From positions 1 through 38,324 of the forward strand of contig PLYH01000003.1 of assembly GCA_003153355.1 (NCBI GenBank): DNA of 38,324 bases. Direction: 5' to 3'. Every line of letters starts with the position of its first letter. Position 1 is the stretch's first letter. Below the pieces are notes generated by a model. It saw only the letters and a list, made by a program, of their open reading frames with translations. It made no database searches and was not told where the DNA came from. A program made the translations under genes and the position numbers. This DNA is from Candidatus Peregrinibacteria bacterium. GTDB taxonomy: Bacteria > Patescibacteriota > Gracilibacteria > UBA1369. This document shows positions 22,364 to 29,665 of this stretch, one piece after another.

Positions 22364-25300
22364 TTATTGGCCGTACTTTTGAACGATCTGGTCCGGGGTC
22401 AGCTGGAAAAGATCTTCCATGATCGTAGGGCTGGCTGTTGAAAAACAGTTGGCTACCTGGGCGCGGGTAACAAGTTTACCAAAGAAATCCTGCGCTGACA
22501 TCCCCTCGGGATAGCACATTCCTGTGATCTTTGCATACGTCCAGGCCTTCGCAGCCCAAACGAGTTTCGGATTCTGTTTGTAATTCAGTAAGTAGCTTGG
22601 CAAAAATTTATCGACGATCGGGAATTTCACATCCTGGTTTGAATTATAACTGATGGCTGATTCAACCTGCTGCAAGAACATCGAATACAGTTCAGGAAGA
22701 GTGAAATAATCCAGCGGGGCCAGTGTTATTTTTGGAGAGGTGTCGTAAAAAGTATTGGGATCAATGCGGCCAAGAAGCGTGTTGTATCTGATATCGGTGT
22801 ATACGTCACCCAAGATTTCCTGCTGAAGCGTGGAAAGACTCGAATAGTCCGTAAAATTCTGAAGACTGGTGAGATCGGTCACGCGTCTGACACGGAAGCC
22901 GATATTGGCATTGGAATTTGTTGCTTTGATTTGATCAAATATGTAGGTGTTGATGCGGTAAACAGTCAAAGCGGCATAGACTCTTTGAAACAGGTTCTGC
23001 GGGCAGAGCGTGTCGCTTGTTAATACTCCAGGGAAATTCTGGTTCGCTTTATCGTAATCTGACTTATAGGCATCGGCCTGGTTGTAAAGCACCCACTGGT
23101 TTTGATCATTTTGACATTGAGGAGCAGCGGCTACAGGCGCTGGAGTTGGCGCAGGTGCGGGTGCCGGAGTTGGGGCAGGTGCTGGGGTTGGCGCGGGCGT
23201 GGGTGCGGGCGCCGGTGTGGGCGGAAGGCTTGGCGTTGGTGGCGGCGGAGGCAATGGAGCGGGATCACTGATATCGAATTCAATGCCTCCTATTTTTGAA
23301 GGGCTGGCTGCATGGGCGTATGGAATAAATGCCGCAAACTTTGAGCAGTCGCCGTAGATATCGACGGTGAATTTTTTGGCAGCCCGAATTTTATTAATGA
23401 TTACACCTTTTGAATCTTTGTTTTTGAAGTACTGTTTGTCGTTATTAATAAGATCGATGATGGTATTAATGTTTGGAACACTTACTCTCGGAACTATTCC
23501 GATGCCATTTGGGCCGAGATTTTGCGAAGTTGCAGCCTGCAGATCAAAAATATCCGCATTCGAATTACTGAGAAGGTTCGAGAGTTGAGGAACTTCAACA
23601 TCATCGATTTTTACAACGTAACTGTAACTTATATCGAATCCCGAAGGCGCATTCGGCAACGACCCCGTCAAAGTGATTCCATTGGTGACCGTTGGGCCCG
23701 CGATCCAAGTACTGCGGTCAAAAGCATAATTCGTGTCGGTAAACGTTGGGAAATCCGGGCAGGTCTGCGCCAGCTGCGGATCTTTGAAATTTATGGTGAC
23801 TGTTCCAATTTGAACTGTCGGTAGCGCGTCCGCGTATGCTTTGGGAATAAATGAAGATAATTTCTTCACATTTACATTCTGTAATACCGGTCTTATGCTA
23901 TCTGCCTGCACCTGACGAGGGCAGCCCGCATAAATTTTGAGCACCATCGTTTTCGTGGCCTTATCTTCAATGGTTGTCTTAAAATCTTTATTTGCCAGGA
24001 GCGTGGTCATGAGATCTTTTGTTTTCAAGGTCCATTTGAACCCTGACCCCTGTGCACCACTAGTGTCGGGGACTTGCTGAAGAATGGCAGCTAAATTACC
24101 GTTGACCGCATCGGACATTGTGCCGTTGACCGTATCGTTGATGTAAACATCAACGTAATAGTTAAATGCCGGATCGTAATCCTGGTTTGCGTTCAGGACG
24201 ATGGATTGGTCTTCCGCATTGAGCGTGTTGCGCTGTATATCTAGCTGCTGAGTAAACTGGGCTGGAAGAGTCGAGTTATTACAAACCGGTGGAGGAGGAG
24301 TCGGGTCGATAAAATTTACGGTTACGTCTCCGATTTCAACCGCACCTGCGGGAGCCGCATAAGCTTTTGGAATAAATGAAGATGCATTGCTCATATTCAA
24401 ATCCCGCAATACCGGGTTTGGATTTGGTAAACGTACCGCTTGCTGAGGGCAGACTGCATAAATCTTGATATCTATCGTTTTCGTCGTTTGATCTTGAATG
24501 ATTGTACTAAAGTCTTGATTCGCCATGAGCGTGCTCATGAGATCTTTTGTTTTCAAGGTCCATTTGAATCCTGACCCTTGTGCACCACTGGTGTCGGGGA
24601 CTTGCTGAAGAATGGCAGCTAAATTACCGTTGAGGGCGTCTGACATTGCTTGGTTGACTGTTCCGTTGACGTAAACGTCGACTGAATAATTAAATGCCGG
24701 ATCGTAATCCTGAGTCATGTTCAGCTGGATGGTTTGATCTTCCGAATTGACCGTGTTGCGCTGGATGTTGATCTGTTGAGTAAACTGTGCAGGAAGCGTT
24801 GAAGTATTACAAACAGGTACAACCGGGGCCGCAGGTTTTTCAATAGTAACGACTGCAGTGGTGTTCGAACGGAGTAAATTGAAAGTAACTGTTTGCGAAT
24901 CGCCAGGGTTCATACTTGATGCATCAACCGTACAAGTATAAGAATTTTTGCCTTCCGCACCATTAGGATCCGGAGTGCAGTTATAAGAAAGAGCTGTATC
25001 TACCGTAAAGTCTTTTGCTGGAGCAACATCTGCAGGGGCGAGTTGAACAGGCTGTAATTGTGTAGCCTGTGTAAATGCGGTGGCGGGTAAAACATCTGTC
25101 GGTGTAAGTTGGACAGGCTGTCGTTGTACAAATTGCGTAAGTGCGGTGGCGGGTAAAACATCTGCCGGGGCAAGATCTGTCTGAGCTCTTTGCATCGACA
25201 TATTCGTATTATTAACCGGGGCAACACCTGTTTGGGCTCTTTGCATCGACATATTGGTCAAAGACGTTTGAGCATGAGCAAGAGGCAAAGCTGTGCTGAG

Positions 25301-25693
25301 ATTTGTGACCGTCGTTGCCGGCTGCGTATCCAGCGGCTGGACCCTCACCTGCTTTGCCGACAGTTTAAACGTTACTGTGTTATCTGCGCCCTGGTCGAGA
25401 GTGACCTTATCAACGGTATTGCCGCCGGTTGTAGAAGCGTCCGTTTGTTTATCTACCGGGACTACCTGGACATTATAAATATTATCAGTAAATACAGTGG
25501 TTATAGGTGTGGCCGGAGTAGGAACTTCTCCTTTAAAAAGCGATCCCAGATTCATATAAATTCCTCCGCCTATTGCCAAAACGGCGAGGATGATTCCGCC
25601 AGTAATATAAAGACCTTTTTTACTTTTGGGCGGTTCAGCAGGGATCTGGTCGGGAGCTGGTTGTATTGGCTGCGGATTAATAATTTGATCCAT
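22364..25693 (-). CDS. Giant membrane-anchored repeat protein with C-terminal SLH-like segment (1109 aa)
   Basis: This orphan protein of 1109 residues has a cytoplasmic Pro-rich N-terminus, one membrane helix (about 27-48) and an outer part. Short repeats occur at about 145-230 (NMSMQRAQT; 'DVLPAT..TQ..Q.QPVQL'). Two long repeats of about 176 residues each start near 293 and 468 with CN.STLPAQFTQQ and include NGNLAAILQQVPDTSGAQGS. A diverged third module follows at 644-810, then a (PA/PT)n linker at about 812-860. The last 60 residues ('WAAKAWTYAKITGMCYPEG...LVTRAQVANCF') resemble one SLH domain. It could span the periplasm or wall between membrane and S-layer. It has a near-perfect promoter; function unknown. 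Confidence 0.85.
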   Translation of the reverse strand: MDQIINPQPIQPAPDQIPAEPPKSKKGLYITGGIILAVLAIGGGIYMNLGSLFKGEVPTPATPITTVFTDNIYNVQVVPVDKQTDASTTGGNTVDKVTLDQGADNTVTFKLSAKQVRVQPLDTQPATTVTNLSTALPLAHAQTSLTNMSMQRAQTGVAPVNNTNMSMQRAQTDLAPADVLPATALTQFVQRQPVQLTPTDVLPATAFTQATQLQPVQLAPADVAPAKDFTVDTALSYNCTPDPNGAEGKNSYTCTVDASSMNPGDSQTVTFNLLRSNTTAVVTIEKPAAPVVPVCNTSTLPAQFTQQINIQRNTVNSEDQTIQLNMTQDYDPAFNYSVDVYVNGTVNQAMSDALNGNLAAILQQVPDTSGAQGSGFKWTLKTKDLMSTLMANQDFSTIIQDQTTKTIDIKIYAVCPQQAVRLPNPNPVLRDLNMSNASSFIPKAYAAPAGAVEIGDVTVNFIDPTPPPPVCNNSTLPAQFTQQLDIQRNTLNAEDQSIVLNANQDYDPAFNYYVDVYINDTVNGTMSDAVNGNLAAILQQVPDTSGAQGSGFKWTLKTKDLMTTLLANKDFKTTIEDKATKTMVLKIYAGCPRQVQADSIRPVLQNVNVKKLSSFIPKAYADALPTVQIGTVTINFKDPQLAQTCPDFPTFTDTNYAFDRSTWIAGPTVTNGITLTGSLPNAPSGFDISYSYVVKIDDVEVPQLSNLLSNSNADIFDLQAATSQNLGPNGIGIVPRVSVPNINTIIDLINNDKQYFKNKDSKGVIINKIRAAKKFTVDIYGDCSKFAAFIPYAHAASPSKIGGIEFDISDPAPLPPPPPTPSLPPTPAPAPTPAPTPAPAPTPAPAPAPTPAPVAAAPQCQNDQNQWVLYNQADAYKSDYDKANQNFPGVLTSDTLCPQNLFQRVYAALTVYRINTYIFDQIKATNSNANIGFRVRRVTDLTSLQNFTDYSSLSTLQQEILGDVYTDIRYNTLLGRIDPNTFYDTSPKITLAPLDYFTLPELYSMFLQQVESAISYNSNQDVKFPIVDKFLPSYLLNYKQNPKLVWAAKAWTYAKITGMCYPEGMSAQDFFGKLVTRAQVANCFSTASPTIMEDLFQLTPDQIVQKYGQ
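24011..24105 (-). repeat. Direct repeat, copy B, near identical to 24539-24633
   Basis: This block of about 95 bp differs from the block 528 bp away at only a few positions, mostly third-codon. It encodes the NGNLAAILQQVPDTSGAQGS...LKTKDLM segment of the giant protein. Flanking parts of the two long repeats are more diverged. Confidence 0.8.
24539..24633 (-). repeat. Direct repeat, copy A, near identical to 24011-24105
   Basis: This is the partner of the block at 24011-24105, offset exactly 528 bp (176 codons), in the same frame. The localised high identity suggests recent gene conversion or strong constraint on this segment. Confidence 0.8.
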
Positions 25694-25726
25694 AATTTTG
25701 TTTTTAATTTATATAAACATCTTTAA

Positions 25727-25755
25727 ATTATAACATTTTTCATTACTTTTGTAAA
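25727..25755 (-). promoter_or_regulatory. Predicted promoter of the giant repeat protein and rlmH
   Basis: The minus strand reads TTTACA (25755-25750), a 17-nt spacer and a perfect TATAAT (25732-25727), with a TGn extension. The start point is about 27 nt before the ATG at 25693. Confidence 0.7.
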
Positions 25756-25785
25756 TATCGAGGAGGATGATGATTTTTATGGTCG

Positions 25786-25815
25786 TTGTAGCAGATATAA
25801 AGGGTATGTTATATT
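25786..25815 (+). promoter_or_regulatory. Predicted promoter of yajQ and the methyltransferase gene
   Basis: TTGTAG (25786-25791), an 18-nt spacer and TATATT (25810-25815), preceded by TGT (extended -10). The start point is about 21 nt before the ATG at 25843. Confidence 0.5.
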
Positions 25816-25842
25816 TGCGGCGTTCCTCTAACTTTTTGGACT

Positions 25843-26337
25843 ATGGCATCAGAATCTTCCTTTGACATTGTTTCGGATTTTGACATGCAGGAGCTGCGGA
25901 ATGCGGTTGATCAGGTGAAGCGAGAAATTCTTACGCGTTACGATTTTAAGGGCGTCACCGCGGAAATCACCCTGAATGAAGAAGATATTACGATCGTTGC
26001 CCCGGATAAGATGAAACTGAAAGCGATTCAGGATATGCTTTTGCAAAAGGTCATCAACCGGAAACTTTCACCAAAAATTCTGGAAATGAAAGAGCCTGAG
26101 CTGGCTACAGGTATGACGCTCAAACAGATCACCAAACTGATCAAAGCGCTGGACCAGGAAACCTGCAAACAGATCACGAAAATTTTGAAAGAGAAATTCC
26201 CCAAAGTCAAAGCTACGATTCAGGGCACTACAGTGCGCGTTACTTCCAAAAGCCGTGATGACCTGCAGATGGTCATTGCCGCTTTGCAGCAGGAAGCTTC
26301 GCTCAAAGTACCGGTCAAATTTACGAACTATCGTTAA
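25843..26337 (+). CDS. yajQ: YajQ-family nucleotide-binding protein (UPF0234)
   Basis: This 164-residue protein is full length for YajQ. It starts with 'SSFDIVSDFDMQELRNAVDQ' and has 'ILTRYDFKGV', 'LLQKVINRKLSPKIL' and the C-terminal 'VRVTSKSRDDLQMVIAAL...LKVPVKFTNYR'. YajQ proteins have two RNA-binding-like ferredoxin folds and bind nucleotides; some bind cyclic di-GMP and act as transcriptional co-regulators. Whether this one binds cyclic di-GMP cannot be told from sequence. The methyltransferase gene starts one base after its stop, so translation is probably coupled. Confidence 0.95.
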   Translation: MASESSFDIVSDFDMQELRNAVDQVKREILTRYDFKGVTAEITLNEEDITIVAPDKMKLKAIQDMLLQKVINRKLSPKILEMKEPELATGMTLKQITKLIKALDQETCKQITKILKEKFPKVKATIQGTTVRVTSKSRDDLQMVIAALQQEASLKVPVKFTNYR

Positions 26338-26338
26338 G

Positions 26339-27853
26339 ATGGATTCAGATTCAAAAGCTGGAACTAAGGTCCGCCGCGATGACGTGGTCGAACTTAGTAT
26401 TGAAAGCTTGGCCTTTGGCGGCGAAGGTGTTGCGCGTCTACCATCGACGAACGATAAAAAACCGCTGGTGGTTTTTGTGGAAGACGTGGTCCCGGGCGAT
26501 GTGGTTGAAGTGAAAATTTCCAGAAGCAAACATAATTTTGCGCGAGGTTTTGTTCAAAAAACAGTTCAATCTTCGAAAGACCGGATTGTTCCGCGATGCA
26601 AACATTTCGGTTCGGCGTTTGTTGAAAAAGAAAATGGAGTAAACCATTTTAATACCAGCAAAGGCTGCGGCGGATGCGTCTGGCAATTTCTGGATGTGAA
26701 TAAACAGCGCGAATATAAAGAGCAGCAGGTGCGTGACGCTCTCACGCGCATCGGTGGATTTCAGCCCGAAATTGTTTTACCGATTCTGGGCGGTGATCCA
26801 TGGTATTACCGCAATAAAATGGAATACAGTTTCAGCCGCGACGCAGGCGGAAAATTGAGTCTGGGGCTTCATCTTAAGCGGCGCCATCATGACGTGATTG
26901 AACTCACCGAATGTTTTTTATTGGAACCTTTTGCGGGCGCGCTCGTGACCTTCGTGCGGGAATTTTTCCAGAAATTTGAAGAGCAAAAAGGTTTCGATCC
27001 AGAACTGGCGCTCAAATCTTTTACCGTGCGCGTCGGCAAAAACACGGGGCAGATCATGATGATCGTGAGTGCAGAAAACGGGAAGGAAAATTTTATGGAA
27101 GATTTTAAAAATGCGTTGCTTACGTTTTGCGCGGCAGAAAAAATCGCGTTGAACTCATTATATTTTCTGCACGTCTCCAATCACAAAGGGCAAAGAAACC
27201 GGACCGAAGAAAGGCTTATTCACGGCGTTTCGACGATTCAGGAACAACTTTTGCTGAATGACGGACAGGTTTTGAAATTCGAAATTTCGCCTCAGGCTTT
27301 TTTCCAGCCGAACACCAAAATGGCGGAACTGATTTACGCAAAAACTTTGGAAGCCGCGCAGCTTACCGGCAAAGAAACCGTGTTCGATTTGTATTGCGGT
27401 ACGGGAACGATCGGGCTTTTTTGCGCTTCCAAAGCTGCGAAAGTGTATGGAATAGAACTCAATAAAAGCGCAGTGGAAAATGCTAAAGCAAATGCTTCTA
27501 TGAATGGAATTGCGAATGCCGAATTTTTGGCGGGAGACGTTCAGGAAATTTTGTCTACATTCCAGGGAGACTCGCCGGAGCCAGGGCGACGTGCCATCTT
27601 CAAGCGGAAGGGGCCGGATGTGGTTTTGGTTGATCCTCCACGCAACGGACTCGCGCCTAAAGTTGTGGACAGCGTTGCTGAGTTCGGGCCGCGGCGCGTT
27701 GTATATGTTTCCTGCAATCCGACCTCGCTGGCTCGCGACGCGGCGCTGTTCGCAAAAAAAGGGTACATGCTTGTGAACGTTCAGCCTGTGGATCAGTTTC
27801 CTCAGACGTATCATATTGAGAATGTTGCGCTGTTTAAAAAGACAGCAAATTAA
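26339..27853 (+). CDS. 23S rRNA uracil-5-methyltransferase, RlmD/RumA-like
   Basis: This 504-residue SAM-dependent RNA m5U methyltransferase has an N-terminal TRAM domain (residues about 12-75). The four Fe-S cluster cysteines are Cys 87, Cys 110, Cys 113 (CGGC) and Cys 192 (ELTEC). The QAFFQPN block, the SAM site FDLYCGTGTIGLF, the DPPRNGL block, catalytic SCNP (Cys 459) and the general base in HIEN (Glu 494) follow. This is the complete RlmD/RlmCD-type catalytic set; which uridine (747, 1939 or both) is modified is not decidable here. The ATG at 26339 is preferred because upstream in-frame sequence lies inside yajQ. Confidence 0.93.
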   Translation: MDSDSKAGTKVRRDDVVELSIESLAFGGEGVARLPSTNDKKPLVVFVEDVVPGDVVEVKISRSKHNFARGFVQKTVQSSKDRIVPRCKHFGSAFVEKENGVNHFNTSKGCGGCVWQFLDVNKQREYKEQQVRDALTRIGGFQPEIVLPILGGDPWYYRNKMEYSFSRDAGGKLSLGLHLKRRHHDVIELTECFLLEPFAGALVTFVREFFQKFEEQKGFDPELALKSFTVRVGKNTGQIMMIVSAENGKENFMEDFKNALLTFCAAEKIALNSLYFLHVSNHKGQRNRTEERLIHGVSTIQEQLLLNDGQVLKFEISPQAFFQPNTKMAELIYAKTLEAAQLTGKETVFDLYCGTGTIGLFCASKAAKVYGIELNKSAVENAKANASMNGIANAEFLAGDVQEILSTFQGDSPEPGRRAIFKRKGPDVVLVDPPRNGLAPKVVDSVAEFGPRRVVYVSCNPTSLARDAALFAKKGYMLVNVQPVDQFPQTYHIENVALFKKTAN

Positions 27854-27885
27854 AAAGAGCCCCGTTTTGCGGAGCTCTTTTATTT
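27853..27885. terminator. Bidirectional Rho-independent terminator
   Basis: AAAAGAGC (27853-27860) pairs with GCTCTTTT (27874-27881) around an inner CCG/CGG stem, with one mismatch. A T-rich tail follows on the plus strand and an A-rich flank lies before it, so it can serve both the methyltransferase gene and the convergent membrane protein gene. Confidence 0.8.
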
Positions 27886-27903
27886 TCGTATGAATTTTTT
27901 CGA

Positions 27904-28167
27904 TTATTTTTTGAAACCTTCCTGGAGTTTTGAACCTTTCACGAGGGCTGCAAATGCGCCGAGCATGATGTAGAAGAACACCAATGTCGCGAGTTTGTTG
28001 AGAAGAATGTAGTACGAAACAATGCCTCCGGTAACGTCAAAAAGCGGCAGAATCGGTTTGCCGAAGAACGCCCAGACGTACATGGCTAAGTTTAAAACGA
28101 ACGTCAGGATGAGCAGCCATCCGACAACATTAATCAATCCCATCATGAGCTTTTTATTGAAAAGCAT
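27904..28167 (-). CDS. Small membrane protein (87 aa), unknown
   Basis: This 87-residue protein has two hydrophobic segments, about residues 9-33 and 45-77 (the second possibly two helices), with a Pro-containing loop GKPILPLFDVTGG between them and a Lys-rich C-terminus. I do not recognise a family. It has its own near-perfect promoter (28205-28233) and shares a terminator with the methyltransferase gene, so it is an independent unit. No Shine-Dalgarno sequence precedes the ATG. Confidence 0.7.
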   Translation of the reverse strand: MLFNKKLMMGLINVVGWLLILTFVLNLAMYVWAFFGKPILPLFDVTGGIVSYYILLNKLATLVFFYIMLGAFAALVKGSKLQEGFKK

Positions 28168-28204
28168 AAAACTAAAGTTAAGAAATATTTGTTTCTAACT
28201 GTGC

Positions 28205-28233
28205 ATTATAGAAGGTGAGCTCAGATTTTGCAA
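28205..28233 (-). promoter_or_regulatory. Strong predicted promoter of the 87-aa membrane protein
   Basis: The minus strand reads TTGCAA (28233-28228), a 17-nt spacer and a perfect TATAAT (28210-28205), about 38 nt before the ATG at 28167. Confidence 0.65.
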
Positions 28234-28276
28234 ATGACGAGCTCGGATGGCAAAGAGAAATACGCGCGTTGAAAAT

Positions 28277-29632
28277 TTATTTTTTCTTTTTTTTGTTGAG
28301 CGAGCCGATCTCCTTTTCGATTTTCTTCAGCCAATCCAGGGCCTGCTTTTTGGTTTTGATTTCGCCGCCGAGTTGTTTTTCGCGGATTTTTTGAAGGATG
28401 AATCCGATCTTTTTTCCAGGTTTTAATTTCATGGCCTTCATGACGTCTTCGCCGTGAAGAAGCGGAGGTGGTGGTGCCGGCATACTTTGTAAATCGTCGT
28501 GATAGAGCTGGGCGATCTGGTCGATGATTTCGGTGTGCGGCGGCGTGGTGCCGCGCGCGTCGGCGTAAAAAAGATCGAGGAGGTTTTTGAAATAGACGTG
28601 ATGGAACCACACCAGCCGCCGGCCTTTTGGCATTTGCAAAAGCGGCATCACCATCATGTGATGTTCAATGAGCCAGCAGACTTCATCGATAAAACGCTTA
28701 TCAAATTTCAAACGTATCAAAAGTTTTCGGGCGATGTCGCGCGAGGCGCGGTCGTGCGTATCAAAACGGATTCTTTCTGCGAGTTTGAATGTTTCCGGTT
28801 TTCCAACATCATGCAACAACGTAGCCCAGCGCACTGGCAGCGAAGCCGTTTCCGGCAGAGCTTTCAGCGAATTCATGGCATGCGTCCACACATCCCCTTC
28901 CTGGTGATATTTGTACGGCTGAGCAACACCTTTCATTTTGGCGATCTCCGGAAGGATGATATTCAAAATGCGCGTATCTTCCATGTCCTGAAAAGCGTTC
29001 ACTGCATAAGGACTCATCATAATTTTATTGAGTTCATCGCGGATGCGTTCATTGGAGACTTTATCTATCAACACTGAAGCGTGTTTCAAGACCGCCTGAT
29101 AGGTCTCCGGCTCGTATTGAAAGTTTAATGTGTTCTTCAGCCGGATAGCGCGAAGGATGCGCAAATGGTCTTCCAGAATGCGCTCAGAGGGCTTTCCTAT
29201 AAAGCGGATTAAACGCGCTTCCAGGTCTTTCTGGCCGTCAATATAATCAAGGACCTTATCTTCGATGGGATCATAAAACATGCCGTTAATGGTGAAATCA
29301 CGGCGTTTGGCGTCCTCCTGTGCGTTGGTGAAGATGACGGCGTCGGGTCTTCTTCCATCGCTGTAGCCTGCGTCTGAACGGAATGTTGCCACTTCAAAAT
29401 AATGGCCGTTTTTTATGGCCATCATGACTCCGAACTTTTTGCCGATCGGCAGAATTTTTTCCAGTTCGCCTTTCAGCGCGGATTCGATTTCGTCGGGTTT
29501 GGCGCTGGTGACAATGTCGTAATCTTTTGGTTTGATGCCGAGCAGCATGTCGCGGACGCAGCCGCCGGCCCAGTACGCTTCAAAGCCCGCTACTTTTAAT
29601 TTTTTGATGATCTCAATGGAGGTTGGCTGCAT
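28277..29632 (-). CDS. cca: CCA-adding enzyme / tRNA nucleotidyltransferase with HD domain
   Basis: This 451-residue class II nucleotidyltransferase builds or repairs the 3' CCA of tRNA. It has GGCVRD (23-28), the DYD catalytic pair (Asp 37 and Asp 39), RRDFTINGMFYDP (about 109-121), the RNA-binding 'GKPSERILEDHLRILRAIRL' helix, and an HD domain (LLHDVGKPET, about residue 268; LIEHHMM). The C-terminal part is helical and ends in poly-Lys. Poly(A) polymerase activity cannot be excluded by sequence. The start codon lies inside one arm of a perfect 10-bp inverted repeat, and an extended -10 box sits in the loop, so expression may be leaderless or controlled by that structure. Confidence 0.93.
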   Translation of the reverse strand: MQPTSIEIIKKLKVAGFEAYWAGGCVRDMLLGIKPKDYDIVTSAKPDEIESALKGELEKILPIGKKFGVMMAIKNGHYFEVATFRSDAGYSDGRRPDAVIFTNAQEDAKRRDFTINGMFYDPIEDKVLDYIDGQKDLEARLIRFIGKPSERILEDHLRILRAIRLKNTLNFQYEPETYQAVLKHASVLIDKVSNERIRDELNKIMMSPYAVNAFQDMEDTRILNIILPEIAKMKGVAQPYKYHQEGDVWTHAMNSLKALPETASLPVRWATLLHDVGKPETFKLAERIRFDTHDRASRDIARKLLIRLKFDKRFIDEVCWLIEHHMMVMPLLQMPKGRRLVWFHHVYFKNLLDLFYADARGTTPPHTEIIDQIAQLYHDDLQSMPAPPPPLLHGEDVMKAMKLKPGKKIGFILQKIREKQLGGEIKTKKQALDWLKKIEKEIGSLNKKKKK

Positions 29633-29654
29633 GGCAATATTGTACCATGCAGCC
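29625..29654 (-). promoter_or_regulatory. Perfect inverted repeat spanning the cca start codon
   Basis: GGCTGCATGG (29625-29634) and CCATGCAGCC (29645-29654) are perfect complements around a 10-nt loop. On the minus strand the second arm contains the cca ATG (29632-29630). The loop holds TACAAT after TGG, an extended -10 placed so that transcription could start on the A of the ATG. The stop of the MFS gene is 12 nt upstream. No T-tract follows, so it is not a standard terminator. Confidence 0.65.
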
Positions 29655-29665
29655 TCTGTTACTGG

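Noticed and set aside
23017-23299. Frames antisense to the Pro/Ala linker of the giant protein (Trp/Arg/Gly-rich)
   Set aside because: Product of translating the GC-rich (PA)n linker on the wrong strand.
28217-28245. Two GAGCTC palindromes between cca and the 87-aa membrane protein gene
   Set aside because: Six-base palindromes are common by chance, and there is no T-tract or regulator gene nearby; they simply flank the -35 box of the strong promoter.
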